From the NCBI GenBank assembly GCA_964470555.1, contig CAYYDG010000034.1, forward strand, positions 1 to 64,000: a stretch of DNA of 64,000 nt, read 5' to 3'. The stretch comes from RBC074 sp964470555 (GTDB lineage: Bacteria; Acidobacteriota; Blastocatellia; RBC074). A program made the translations under genes and the position numbers. The notes under the pieces are model-generated. The model was given only the letters and a program-made list of their open reading frames with translations. It was not told the DNA's origin and did not search any database. Below, piece after piece: positions 18,619-29,504 of this stretch (its first letter is position 1; every line of letters starts with the position of its first letter).

Positions 18619-18702
18619 CGAAAAATTTCTTTTCAATCCATTATGGCCACGCTGTGGCGTGGCTTTTTCAAACAAACCAACAACTCAACAGGAGAATTTG
18701 AA

Positions 18703-19233
18703 ATGACCATGAAACGAACGTTGGCGATTTTGGCCGTGATGTGCGCTTTGATCGTGGCGGTGGTTGCCATGCAACGCCAGCGCGTCAGCCCGCACGAAAC
18801 AGTCGAACTGACTTTGAATGGCAAAAAGATTTCGGTGACTTATGGACGCCCTTCGCTGAAAGGCCGTAAAGCCGTCGGTGACAGTTTGGTTCCTTTTGAC
18901 AAGGTCTGGCGCACGGGAGCGGACGAAGCCACTGTGCTGACCACCGACGCTGATTTGATGATTGGCAATTTGCACGTTCCGGCAGGCAGTTATGCGCTGT
19001 TCACTTTGCCGAGCGAAACCGGCTGGAAGCTGATCGTCAATAAAACGGCCAAACAGTGGGGCGCGTTCAGCTACAAAGACGCGGATGATCTGGGTCGCGT
19101 AGATATGAAAGTCGGCAAAACGGCGGCGAGCGTCGAACAATTCACGATTTCGCTGACCGGTTCCGGCTCCAACGGCACGTTGAAACTGGAATGGGAAAAC
19201 ACGTCGGCTTCGGTGGATGTGAAAGTGAAGTAG
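18703..19233 (+). CDS. DUF2911 domain exported protein
   Basis: A 176-aa protein made of an N-terminal signal anchor (residues 3-22) and a DUF2911 domain, recognised from VTYGRPSLKGRKAVGD, VWRTGADEATVLTT and VPAGSYALFTLP. The domain is common in Bacteroidota and Acidobacteriota, and its function is unknown. The ATG at 18703 stands eight bases after AGGAG; the reading frame is open from 18643, but that part would add an unlikely leader. It is followed by a terminator and by a convergent gene. Confidence 0.85.
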   Translation: MTMKRTLAILAVMCALIVAVVAMQRQRVSPHETVELTLNGKKISVTYGRPSLKGRKAVGDSLVPFDKVWRTGADEATVLTTDADLMIGNLHVPAGSYALFTLPSETGWKLIVNKTAKQWGAFSYKDADDLGRVDMKVGKTAASVEQFTISLTGSGSNGTLKLEWENTSASVDVKVK

Positions 19234-19248
19234 GCTGATCGTAAATTG

Positions 19249-19297
19249 AAACCGCAGGTTGTGGCCGATAAAGGCCTCAGCCTGCGGTTCTTGTTTT
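19249..19297 (+). terminator. Terminator after the DUF2911 gene
   Basis: Arms AACCGCAGG (19250-19258) and CCTGCGGTT (19281-19289) enclose a second complementary pair GGCC/GGCC. The plus-strand downstream flank is CTTGTTTTAG. It lies between convergent genes and may serve both. Confidence 0.6.
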
Positions 19298-22200
19298 AGC
19301 GAATCAAATCGAAATCGCCGCCGAGCACACGATCCAGTTTGCCGGTGCGCCAGTTGCGGATGCTGTCCCGCACCAACGGCGACGGCAGTTCGCGGTAACG
19401 GCGAACAATCGCCAGTTTTTTGTCGCCTAACCGGTCAAAGGATTCGCGCGCCAGCCGAATCAGTGCCCCGGAGTTTTCGCCCGCCGGTTCATCGGGCAAG
19501 TCAGCGACGCGAACGCGAGCTTTGAAACGGTGGAAATTGCCTTCCTTGCGCGGAGCTTCCAGCACGTGAAAACCTGCTTCGGGCAACAAGATTGAAAACG
19601 CTCCATAGCCGGACACGGTGGCCAGCCAGCGCAACGGTTGGTGTTCGTTGCCGGTCGTTTGTTCGATGACCTCCAGCTTCATTTTTCGTTTGGCCGCCCA
19701 TTGTTCGTACATGCCGATCAATCGTTGGGCGAACTGATCGCTTTCCGCCGGATCGAGTCCAGTGTCGCGCCCGCTTTCGACCTGCAAAAAGGCTTCGCGC
19801 GGACGACTGTCCGCCAGATCGTCGCAGGCGATTTCCAGCAGGTAAATTTGCTGCGCCAGTCGTTTGGTCAAATCCGACGAAAAGAATTTTCGTTTCTCCG
19901 GCTCAGTGCCCAGAATGCGCCGCAACAGCGAATCGCCCGAACGCAAGCCGACTTCGATGCGATCCATGTACTCCACCAAACTCAGCACACTGAACCGTGC
20001 AGGCGAATCCCAGAATCCTCTGGCCGATGTTTGCAGCAGCGCAGAGTTCTTTTTCGCCTGCCAATCTTCGGATTCGATTTCGTCCACCAATCGTTCAAAG
20101 GCGTCGCGCAAAAATTCGACTTCCGCTGTAGTGCCGCGTGCGTCCAGCGCGATTTCTTCCAACTGGCATTCGGCTTCGATCTCTTCGCCAGTCGCGGCAA
20201 CAGATGCAGGAGCTTCGGGAGGATTGGGATCAACGAATTCGACCTGGATTTCCTTGCCGTCGCTGCGAACGAACAGAAACTGATCGCCGTCGGGAAGTTG
20301 ATGATTGACGATGCTCATCGCCAACGGGGCCAGCAGATATTGTTCAATCGCGCGTTTCAACGGGCGAGCGCCCAGGTCGGGCGTGAAGCCTTTGTCGAGC
20401 AGAAATTCGAGCGCGGATTCGTCCCATTCCACGGCCCAGTCGCGGTTTCTCAGCCCGCGCCGATGCACAACTTCGCGCAGTTCTTTTTTGAGCAGATCGC
20501 GCATCACTCCGCGGTTCAGCGGACGAAAGATAACCACGCGATCCAGCCGGTTGACGAATTCGCGCCGGAACGTTTTGCCAATCGTGCGTTCGACCATTGC
20601 CTGGCTGAACCCGGCGGTATCCTGAAACCCGACGCTGGTTCCATGCGGAATCGCCGCTCCCAAATTGGAAGTCAGAATGATGATCGAATGGCGAAAATCC
20701 GCCGTGTAACCGCGTCGGTCAGTCAACCGGCCATCGTCGAAGACCTGCAAAAACAAATCCCAGACGCTGGCGTCGGCTTTTTCAAATTCGTCGAGCAGAA
20801 TGACGGAAAACGGCTGGCGGCGAATCTGATTGACCAGCGCGGTTTGTCCGGCGACTTCTTCGTGTTCGCCGATCAAACGTCCCAAGCCGCTGCCGGTTTG
20901 CAGTTCGCTCATATCAATGCGGATCATTCGCTCTTCCGAACCGAACAGAAAACGCGCCAGCGTTTTGGCGATTTCGGTTTTGCCGGTTCCGGTCGGCCCG
21001 GCGAACAGAAACACGCCTTGCGGTCGTTTCGGATCGGTGACGCCCGCTTTGATCATCGCCACTCGTTCGACCAGGCAATCAATTGCTTCGGGCTGGCCGA
21101 GCACGCGCGCCTGGAAATAATCGCGCAACGCATCCAAATCCAGCCCGTGCCGGTCATCCAGAATGCTCAACGGCAACCCGGTCAGTTGCGACAACGTCAC
21201 CAGCAAATCATCGAGCGTGATCGTAAACGCCGTATCGGGATTGAGCGACGCCAATCGCTGGCGCGTCAGAGACAGAAATTGCAGCAGATTGCCGGGCGAC
21301 GCCTTTTCGCCCAAAAACTGTTTGGACAATTGAAAGGCTTCGGCCAGCGTTTGATCCGAAACCAGTTTGTCGTCGTCAGAATGCGGCGTTGGGCTGTAAT
21401 GTTCGACCCATTGTTGAGCCAGCGCCAAAGTCTTTTCGTCGTTCAGCGAATTGACGCGAACGATTTCCATGGTGGTTCGCACGCGCGGTTTGGCCTGCAC
21501 CAGACGTTCATAAGCAGGAGGCTGCGTTTCGCCGAGCATGACGATTTCGCCGCTTTCGATGCGGGAAAAAATTTGATCCAGCACTCCGGCTTGCTGGTAT
21601 TTGTGCTGGCCCGCCCATAACAAATCCTGGAAATTCGGCACGAACCACAGCACTTTTTTCTGATGGCTCAACTGGCGTAGCAGATTTTGAATGCGGCCTT
21701 CCAGTTCACCGATGTAAACCTGTCCAGCCATCAATTCATTGGCGCTGGATTCAAAAATCATCCAGCCTTCCTGTTGCAAACGGCGGGCGAGAGCGCGAAC
21801 CAGCGCCGTTTTGCCGACGCCGGATTCGCCGACCAGCAACACCGAACGCGGCGTTTTCTTTTGCATCGCCGATAGAACTTCATTGACCTGTTCGATCAGG
21901 TAATCGTGTTCGATCAGCAATTCGCGCCGTGTTTCGTCGTCGCGGCTCCAGATGCTGCCGATGCCGCGCAAAAACAACGACAGACGATGTTGCTGCACCT
22001 GTTCCAGCATCCGGCTGGTCAGCGGCTCGCCGATTTCACGCAGCGCGGTTTCCAGAGTTTCCGCGTTGTCTTCATCGGTTATCGCTTCCAGTTCGTTACT
22101 GAATTCCGCTTTTTCTTTGGCTGCGATCCGGCTTTCGATGAAATCGCGCAGCAATTGATTGCTGACGGGCGAACGCCAGTTCAGGTTGACGTGTGTGATG

Positions 22201-22679
22201 ACGGCTGCGATCAGCGGGCGATCGGTGTGTTTGGCAAAGGCGCGTAACGCGAAAAACACTGGCCAATAACCCAGATTCGGAAACAGCCTGATGACTGGAT
22301 CGAAGATGTCCTGTTCGACGGTTTCGCGTCTCGCCATCGCCTCCAATGCCATACAACTGAGAGTCGTGTTCGGCCCGGCGGCGTAATTCAACAGGTCGTT
22401 GATCGAATAGGCATCTGCCGAGAAAAGCTTCACGCCACGTTCGAATTCAGTGTGCGAGAGCAGGTCTTTCGGATGCGTGCTTTGGTCAAAATAAGTTTGC
22501 AGCGATTCGGCGATTTTGTAGAAATCGGCTGATCCGCCGCCAGGCTGATTGTCGGTCGGCGCCGGTAAGGATTGCTGGTTGGAGTCGTAAAGTCCGGGCG
22601 ACGGTTTCGTTCGGCGGAAAAAGTATCCAAGCGCGACGCCGCTCAGCAATGCAATTACAGCAATGAAAAAAGTCGTCAT
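19296..22679 (-). CDS. Membrane-anchored Clp-like double AAA+ protein fused to an RF2-like domain
   Basis: A 1127-aa protein. Residues 3-20 form a transmembrane anchor, followed by a helical region (50-250). The first AAA+ module has Walker A GESGVGKT (284-291) and a ClpB-like pore segment VYIGELEGRI, but its Walker B is degenerate (VLWFVPNFQ, lacking Asp-Glu). The second AAA+ module has Walker A GPTGTGKT (561-568), Walker B VILLDEFEK (Asp630, Glu631), Arg711 in EFVNRLDR and sensor-2 GARPLKRAIE. Residues 887-1127 resemble release factor RF2: GFWDSP, MYEQWAAKRKMKLEVIE, VSGYGAFSILLPEAGFHVL and PSPLVRDSIRNWRTGKLD, but no GGQ segment exists. It may couple a membrane unfoldase to ribosomes. The ATG at 22679 gives the anchor; a TTG at 22715 is possible. 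Confidence 0.85.
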   Translation of the reverse strand: MTTFFIAVIALLSGVALGYFFRRTKPSPGLYDSNQQSLPAPTDNQPGGGSADFYKIAESLQTYFDQSTHPKDLLSHTEFERGVKLFSADAYSINDLLNYAAGPNTTLSCMALEAMARRETVEQDIFDPVIRLFPNLGYWPVFFALRAFAKHTDRPLIAAVITHVNLNWRSPVSNQLLRDFIESRIAAKEKAEFSNELEAITDEDNAETLETALREIGEPLTSRMLEQVQQHRLSLFLRGIGSIWSRDDETRRELLIEHDYLIEQVNEVLSAMQKKTPRSVLLVGESGVGKTALVRALARRLQQEGWMIFESSANELMAGQVYIGELEGRIQNLLRQLSHQKKVLWFVPNFQDLLWAGQHKYQQAGVLDQIFSRIESGEIVMLGETQPPAYERLVQAKPRVRTTMEIVRVNSLNDEKTLALAQQWVEHYSPTPHSDDDKLVSDQTLAEAFQLSKQFLGEKASPGNLLQFLSLTRQRLASLNPDTAFTITLDDLLVTLSQLTGLPLSILDDRHGLDLDALRDYFQARVLGQPEAIDCLVERVAMIKAGVTDPKRPQGVFLFAGPTGTGKTEIAKTLARFLFGSEERMIRIDMSELQTGSGLGRLIGEHEEVAGQTALVNQIRRQPFSVILLDEFEKADASVWDLFLQVFDDGRLTDRRGYTADFRHSIIILTSNLGAAIPHGTSVGFQDTAGFSQAMVERTIGKTFRREFVNRLDRVVIFRPLNRGVMRDLLKKELREVVHRRGLRNRDWAVEWDESALEFLLDKGFTPDLGARPLKRAIEQYLLAPLAMSIVNHQLPDGDQFLFVRSDGKEIQVEFVDPNPPEAPASVAATGEEIEAECQLEEIALDARGTTAEVEFLRDAFERLVDEIESEDWQAKKNSALLQTSARGFWDSPARFSVLSLVEYMDRIEVGLRSGDSLLRRILGTEPEKRKFFSSDLTKRLAQQIYLLEIACDDLADSRPREAFLQVESGRDTGLDPAESDQFAQRLIGMYEQWAAKRKMKLEVIEQTTGNEHQPLRWLATVSGYGAFSILLPEAGFHVLEAPRKEGNFHRFKARVRVADLPDEPAGENSGALIRLARESFDRLGDKKLAIVRRYRELPSPLVRDSIRNWRTGKLDRVLGGDFDLIR

Positions 22680-22704
22680 GTTTTTCGGCTGAAGTTGGTA
22701 ACGC

Positions 22705-24228
22705 TCAAATTGCAAGCGCGAATTCAGTTTCGGTTACGGCAAACACGCGCCCGTCTGCCATCAGTTTTTCCAGATGAGCGCGCACGGAAAGTTCCGCCAG
22801 TTGGTGCATTGCCGCTGGCGTGTCGGTGTAAACGGCCTGGACGATTTGCGCCGGACTTTGCGCGCCCGCCGCCATTGCCTGGACGATCATTTGTTCGCGC
22901 GCCAGCCGATGAGCGATGTACTCTTCGATCTTGCTGCGCGCATCGGCCAGCACGGGGCCGTGGCCGGGCATCAATGCCGTCAGCCTGGGCAGTTCCAGAT
23001 ACCGCTGCAATGAAGCCAGATATTCGTTCATGTTTCCTTCCGGTGGGGCAATGACGACCGTGCCGAATCCGACGACGCAATCGCCTGTGACCAGCGTGCC
23101 GGTTCGCTCTTCGTAAAAACTCAGATGGCCGCGCGCGTGCCCAGGAGTCCACAAGGCGCGCAAGCGCCACCTCAGGCCGGACGATTGTTCGCTGAGTTCT
23201 ATGATTTCGTCATCTTCTATCAACCGGTCAACGCGGATTTCTTCGTTAATTGCCTCGGCCGTCAAACGGTGAGCCGCCACCGGCAGCTTGAACTTCTTTG
23301 CCAGATGATTGACTCCGCCGATGTGATCGGGATGCAGATGCGTGATTATGATTTCGCGTATGCGGCGGCCTTGCGCCAGAAAACGTTCGACCACGGCGTC
23401 CAGCCGCGCCTGCTCTTCCGTGTAAGGCGAACCCGGATCAATCACCACCATTTCATCGCCGCCGATCAAATAACAATTCGTATGCGTCGCCGGAGGAATC
23501 GTCGGCGTTCGCAACGCGCAGAGGAAAAATCCTTTTCGCATTTCGACGCGGCTTTCCCAATGATCGCGTTCGTGTTGCGGCACGTTCAGCATGCGTTCGG
23601 CAAAATCTAGAACGCCTTCAGCCAGCGACTGCATCGCCACGGTGATTGGCGTCACGATCAAACAATCGCCGGTAATCCATTTTTGCAACGCTTCGTGCGG
23701 GCGCAACCATTCGCCTTCTTCAAGTTCACCGGGAATGATTTCCGTTTCCTGGCCTTCGGGCAGCCACGCGGAAAAGAACCGCGTGTCATAGCGGCGTGGC
23801 ATGGAAGGCGGTGTCACCCAGCGCGGCGCTTCTTGCAGCAAAGAGGCGTCGAGTGTCAGCCCTTCGCTGGCCAGCAGTTCCTTGAAACTGATTTGATCGG
23901 CGGCGAGTTCCGCTCGCAATTGGGCGCGGCGTTCTGAAGATAGGGTTTCCGCTCCGCGTGCCAGCAACACACCGGTTTCTTCAAAAATTTCACGAATGGC
24001 GGCCACACGCATAACCGCTGTCTGTTCGTCGTCGGAATGCGGAACGTTTTCAATTGGCACTTCGTGATCGAGTTCGTCGCGCTGGCCGCCGGGGAAGGCA
24101 TGATAATTGGCCATGAACCGCAACGTGCGCGCGCGTTTGACCCAGAACACTTTCGGGTCGTCGGGATCGCGCAGCAAAATCATTGCCGCCGCGTCTTTGG
24201 GAGTGACTGGTGTGACCGCAGAACTCAT
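22705..24228 (-). CDS. NUDIX hydrolase / metallo-beta-lactamase fold fusion
   Basis: A 507-aa two-domain enzyme. The N-terminal half (about 8-230) is a NUDIX hydrolase: AFPGGQRDELDH, an insertion, then REIFEETGVLL, which carries the metal-binding Glu residues. The C-terminal half (about 235-500) is a metallo-beta-lactamase-fold hydrolase of the LACTB2/glyoxalase-II type with THLHPDHIGG near residue 298, WTPGHARGHL and GDCVVGFG, followed by a winged-helix-like tail. Such fusions could process a nucleotide-linked or CoA-linked substrate in sequence, but the substrate is unknown. It is immediately upstream of the AAA+/RF2-like gene on the same strand (26 bp gap) and probably cotranscribed with it. 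Confidence 0.88.
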   Translation of the reverse strand: MSSAVTPVTPKDAAAMILLRDPDDPKVFWVKRARTLRFMANYHAFPGGQRDELDHEVPIENVPHSDDEQTAVMRVAAIREIFEETGVLLARGAETLSSERRAQLRAELAADQISFKELLASEGLTLDASLLQEAPRWVTPPSMPRRYDTRFFSAWLPEGQETEIIPGELEEGEWLRPHEALQKWITGDCLIVTPITVAMQSLAEGVLDFAERMLNVPQHERDHWESRVEMRKGFFLCALRTPTIPPATHTNCYLIGGDEMVVIDPGSPYTEEQARLDAVVERFLAQGRRIREIIITHLHPDHIGGVNHLAKKFKLPVAAHRLTAEAINEEIRVDRLIEDDEIIELSEQSSGLRWRLRALWTPGHARGHLSFYEERTGTLVTGDCVVGFGTVVIAPPEGNMNEYLASLQRYLELPRLTALMPGHGPVLADARSKIEEYIAHRLAREQMIVQAMAAGAQSPAQIVQAVYTDTPAAMHQLAELSVRAHLEKLMADGRVFAVTETEFALAI

Positions 24229-24301
24229 CGTAAACCCTGTTTGAAGTTGGAACTTGAAAGCGGGCGCAGCTTAATCAATTTTCCTGAAGCTGGCAAAAGC
24301 G

Positions 24302-25767
<1,466 letters not shown>

Positions 25768-25771
<4 letters not shown>

Positions 25772-26808
25772 GCCGCGAGGCCAGCTTTGGGTTTCGTCAA
25801 GTGAAACGCCATCAACATCGCCGCAATCGCCGCCGCTGCAATCAGCAAGGCCTGCATCAACGTCACAGGCAAATAAATAATCAGCACGCCGACCAGCATG
25901 ACCGTCGCTGCGATCAATTTATCGCCGATGTTTTTTTCCTTGAACACCATCCAGCCCAGCAGGATGACCAGAATGATTCCGGCGCGTTTGATGCTGATGG
26001 TGTAAACAACCGCGATGTGATTGTGCGACGACAACTGAAAGATCAAGGCGACGGCTTCCAGCACGCCGGCCAGCATTGCCCACATCGGAACTGCGCGAAT
26101 GACTTTTCCGGCGTCGGCTTTGCGAGCGATGAGCAGCACAGTGAAAAACACGCACATTCCCAGCCCAAAAGCAGTCGCTTGGACGAAAGCATCGGTCATA
26201 CGCACCAGTCGCGCATCAATCGGGTTGGTAATCGCGTTGACCAGCGCCACCACCAGCATGTAAAAACAGCCGCGTTCTCGCCAGATGGCTTTGATCGGTT
26301 CCAACCAGCCGCCAGCGAACAACAACCGGTGCATGGCGATTGAGCCAATGAAAATCAACACCACGCCGACGCCTTTTTCCAACGAAGTCGCTTCGTTGTT
26401 GACCCAATAGCCCATCGGAATCAAAAACACCGGCGTGAAGGAAATGTAGGGCATGCAAAGCGAAATCGGCGTCACCTGAATGGCTCGAAAATAGAGCAAG
26501 GTCGAACAGGCAACGAGTAACACTTCAATCGTCAGGTAAATCAGGTACGTTGGCCAGGGACCGAGCAGCAACCCGTTCACGCCAAAAAATTCGCCGCCGT
26601 CGTTGCGAAAATGCGGAGCGTTGCCGCTCAGCATTCGCCAGCCCAGCGCAGCCAGAAAGGTGATTGCCGCAAAGAGGCGAATCCAAAATGTCGAAGCAAA
26701 GAGTTCATGATGGTCTACGACTTTTTTTGCGGAGATGTCTTTGACGACGTTGCTGATGGAAGTCGCGCCAGCCATCAGCAAGCCTACGGGCGAAAGAGTT
26801 TCAGCCAT
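25768..26808 (-). CDS. EamA/DMT-family transporter
   Basis: A 346-aa integral membrane protein with about ten predicted helices, arranged as two EamA-like halves (drug/metabolite transporter superfamily). Helix-rich stretches such as YLIYLTIEVLLVACSTLLYF and VGVVLIFIGSIAMH are visible. The ATG at 26808 lies six bases after AAGGAAA. Its stop overlaps the first possible start of the outer-membrane barrel gene (TTGA overlap), suggesting a shared transcript. Members export metabolites or amino acids; the substrate here is unknown. Confidence 0.8.
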
Positions 26809-26947
26809 TGAGTTTCCTTTTGAAGATGAAGTGCGAAATGTGGCGCGCATCTTAAGTCATGTCGCATTGACTGACTAGCGGCTTGCGTGACCAGCTTGCT
26901 CGGATATACTGCGCGCCACTTTCAAACCTAATCTTTCGGAGGAATTT

Positions 26948-27964
26948 GTGACTGCACCTGCAATTCGCACAACTGTTGTCGGCTCGTACCCCGTCCCTGA
27001 ATGGCTGATCGCGCTGCCCAGCCAACAGGCGCTCGTTGATGCCACCAAGGTGGTTTTCCAACTTCAGGAACTCGCTGGAATTGACGTTGTTGCCGACGGC
27101 GAACTGTACCGTTGGGATGTCAATCATCCCGACACCAATGGAATGATCGAATACTTCATCCGCCCTATGGATGGCATACGTTCGCGCATCACGCGCGGTG
27201 ACGTAGAAGAATTTCGGCGGTTGGAAGGCATGGGATTTCGTGCCGCTCCGGCTGGTGTAGTGGAATCCGCGATTGGCGAAGGCGCGTTGAGTTTGGGCGA
27301 AGATTATCGTCGCGCTCGCGCCTGCACGGCTCATCCGATGAAATTTACGCTGACCGGCCCGCATATGCTTTGCAAAACGCTGATGGATCATCACTACAAA
27401 AACCTGCCTGATCTGGCGATGGGGTTGGCGCAAGCGCTGGCCAAACAGGTTGGCGAAATTGACAGCGAAGTCATTCAGGTGGACGAAGCCAACATTACCG
27501 GCCACGCCGACGAAGCCGAATGGGCTGCCTCAGCAATCAATGTCGTGCTCGACGCCGCCACCCAAGCCAAAGAAAAAGGCGTTCACATGTGTTTCGGCAA
27601 TTACGGCGGCCAATCCATTCAACGCGGAACCTGGCAAAAACTGATTGGTTTCATCAATCGCCTGCATTGCGATCACGTGCTGCTGGAAATGGCCTTTCGC
27701 GGTTATGACGAATTGCAGTATTTCAAAGACGAACTCGATCCGCGCATCGGCATAGGTCTCGGCGTGGTGGACATCAAGGTCAACACCGTCGAATTGCCGG
27801 AAGAAATCGCCCGACGAATCGAAACCGCAGTGAAGATCGTCGGCGAAGGTCGAATCACCTGGGTCAATCCCGATTGCGGATTCTGGATGAACAAGCGCTC
27901 GATTGCCGACCGCAAAATCGCCGCGCTGGTCAAAGGACGTGATCTGTATTTAGGACGGAGCTGA
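26948..27964 (+). CDS. MetE C-terminal-like (cobalamin-independent methionine synthase family) protein
   Basis: A 338-aa protein corresponding to the catalytic C-terminal half of MetE. All four zinc ligands are visible: His and Cys in VHMCFGNYG, Glu in VLLEMAFRG, and Cys in NPDCGFW. The N-terminal folate-binding half of full MetE is absent, as in archaeal-type MetE-like methyltransferases, so the methyl donor may differ. The start is GTG after a CGGAGGA box. The stop is two bases before the next gene, an exported polysaccharide deacetylase, an unexpected operon partner. Confidence 0.82.
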   Translation: MTAPAIRTTVVGSYPVPEWLIALPSQQALVDATKVVFQLQELAGIDVVADGELYRWDVNHPDTNGMIEYFIRPMDGIRSRITRGDVEEFRRLEGMGFRAAPAGVVESAIGEGALSLGEDYRRARACTAHPMKFTLTGPHMLCKTLMDHHYKNLPDLAMGLAQALAKQVGEIDSEVIQVDEANITGHADEAEWAASAINVVLDAATQAKEKGVHMCFGNYGGQSIQRGTWQKLIGFINRLHCDHVLLEMAFRGYDELQYFKDELDPRIGIGLGVVDIKVNTVELPEEIARRIETAVKIVGEGRITWVNPDCGFWMNKRSIADRKIAALVKGRDLYLGRS

Positions 27965-27965
27965 A

Positions 27966-29465
27966 ATGAGAAAAGCATTCCGACTGTTCTTGCTGGCTTT
28001 TTTGCTGGCTGTACCGCTTCTGAGTCTGGAAAGTGTGAATTCGCAGCCGACGGCGCCAATTTACGTCACGCTGTGGTTCGACACGGAAGATTACGTCCTG
28101 CCGCAAAGCGATGACGCCGCCAAACGGTTGGCCGAAATGTTGACCCGGTTGGGCGTCAAATCCACATTCAAGATCGTTGGCGAAAAAGCTCGTGTGCTGG
28201 AACAACGTGGCCGCAAAGATGTGATTGCCGCGCTGAAAAAACACGAGATCGGTTATCACTCCAATTTGCACAGCGGTCAGCCAACGCCCGCCGTTTATTT
28301 GCAGCATGCCGGTTGGGAAGACGGCGTGGCGGAATTTTATCGCCGCGAAGCGAAAGGCGTACGCGACATCGAACGCATCTTTGGCGTGACGCCGATTTGT
28401 TACGGCCAACCGGGCAGTTCGTGGGCGCCGCAAACTTATCCGGCGCTCAAACGCATGGGCGTTTCGATGTATCTGGACGAATCCAATCAGGTTGGCATCA
28501 ACGATCAGCCGTTTTATTACGGCGGCATGCTGAACGTGTTCAAAATGCGTTCGACGGCTGTTCGCATGGATTTAGGCAAAGCGGACAATCTGGCCGAAGC
28601 GCAAAAGGAATTTCAGCAAGTGGCGGAAAAGCTGCGCCAGCAAGGCGGCGGGACCATCAGCATTTACTATCACCCCTGTGAATTCGTGCATCGGGAATTC
28701 TGGGACGGCGTCAATTTCCGTCGCGGCGCCAATCCGCCGCGCAGTGAATGGAAATTGCCGCCTGTGCAAACCGCTGAAGAGATCGAACGCAATTACCGTG
28801 ATTTTGAACAGTACGTGCAATTCATTCAGAAACAGGCCGGGGTTCAATTCGTGCATTGCGCCGATCTGATGAAGCTGTACGAAGATCGCGCGCTGAATTT
28901 CAAATTCACTCAAAAAGAAATTTCGGCCATTGCTCAAACTGTGCAGAAAGAAATCGGTTTTCAGCAAATGAACGGCTTTGCGTTGTCGGCGGCGGACAGT
29001 TTCGGCTTGCTGACCGAAGCCTGTCTTTCTTTGCTGGATAACAAAAAACAGTCTCTGAAACTGAAACCATTGCACGGGCCAGCTCGAACATTTTCCCCTT
29101 CGGTGGGCGGCAGCAAACCGGCGACCGTTCGTCTGGTCGAGTTTTCCGAAACCGTGCGCGATGTTGCGCGCTTCATTCAAACGCACGGGCGGGTTCCGGA
29201 CGAAGTCTGGATCGGCGCACAAAGCATCTCGCCGCAGGATTATCTGGCAACGCTCGGCGCGGTGATCGAAAACTGGAAAGGCTATGACGGAAATCAGCCT
29301 GTCACGTTGCGAACGGGAAATTTCATGGCGGATCGTTATGTTGCCGAAGACTCGACAAGGCTGTGGGGCTGGGTGATTTTTCCGGAGGGGTTCCACGCTC
29401 CAAAGATCATGGAAATGGCGCGATTGCAGGCCTGGACATTGAAACCGGCGCTGCTGTCACGCTAA
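27966..29465 (+). CDS. Exported polysaccharide-deacetylase-like protein
   Basis: A 499-aa secreted protein with a signal peptide (residues 1-26) and a NodB-type deacetylase barrel. The catalytic/metal Asp pair is in LWFDTEDY, and the His motif is YHSNLHSG (HxxxH). A second domain (about 320-499) is unassigned. The protein probably removes acyl groups from a polysaccharide at the cell surface. It is translationally coupled to the MetE-like gene before it and is followed 39 bp later by a heparinase-type lyase, suggesting a polysaccharide utilisation pair. Confidence 0.78.
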   Translation: MRKAFRLFLLAFLLAVPLLSLESVNSQPTAPIYVTLWFDTEDYVLPQSDDAAKRLAEMLTRLGVKSTFKIVGEKARVLEQRGRKDVIAALKKHEIGYHSNLHSGQPTPAVYLQHAGWEDGVAEFYRREAKGVRDIERIFGVTPICYGQPGSSWAPQTYPALKRMGVSMYLDESNQVGINDQPFYYGGMLNVFKMRSTAVRMDLGKADNLAEAQKEFQQVAEKLRQQGGGTISIYYHPCEFVHREFWDGVNFRRGANPPRSEWKLPPVQTAEEIERNYRDFEQYVQFIQKQAGVQFVHCADLMKLYEDRALNFKFTQKEISAIAQTVQKEIGFQQMNGFALSAADSFGLLTEACLSLLDNKKQSLKLKPLHGPARTFSPSVGGSKPATVRLVEFSETVRDVARFIQTHGRVPDEVWIGAQSISPQDYLATLGAVIENWKGYDGNQPVTLRTGNFMADRYVAEDSTRLWGWVIFPEGFHAPKIMEMARLQAWTLKPALLSR

Positions 29466-29504
29466 ACAATTCATCTCATCAATCAAGACTGACAAGACTT
29501 AACA

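Noticed and set aside
19638..21620. A 660-codon open frame antisense to the AAA+ protein
   Set aside because: The opposite strand encodes intact Walker motifs, so this frame is a shadow caused by codon bias.
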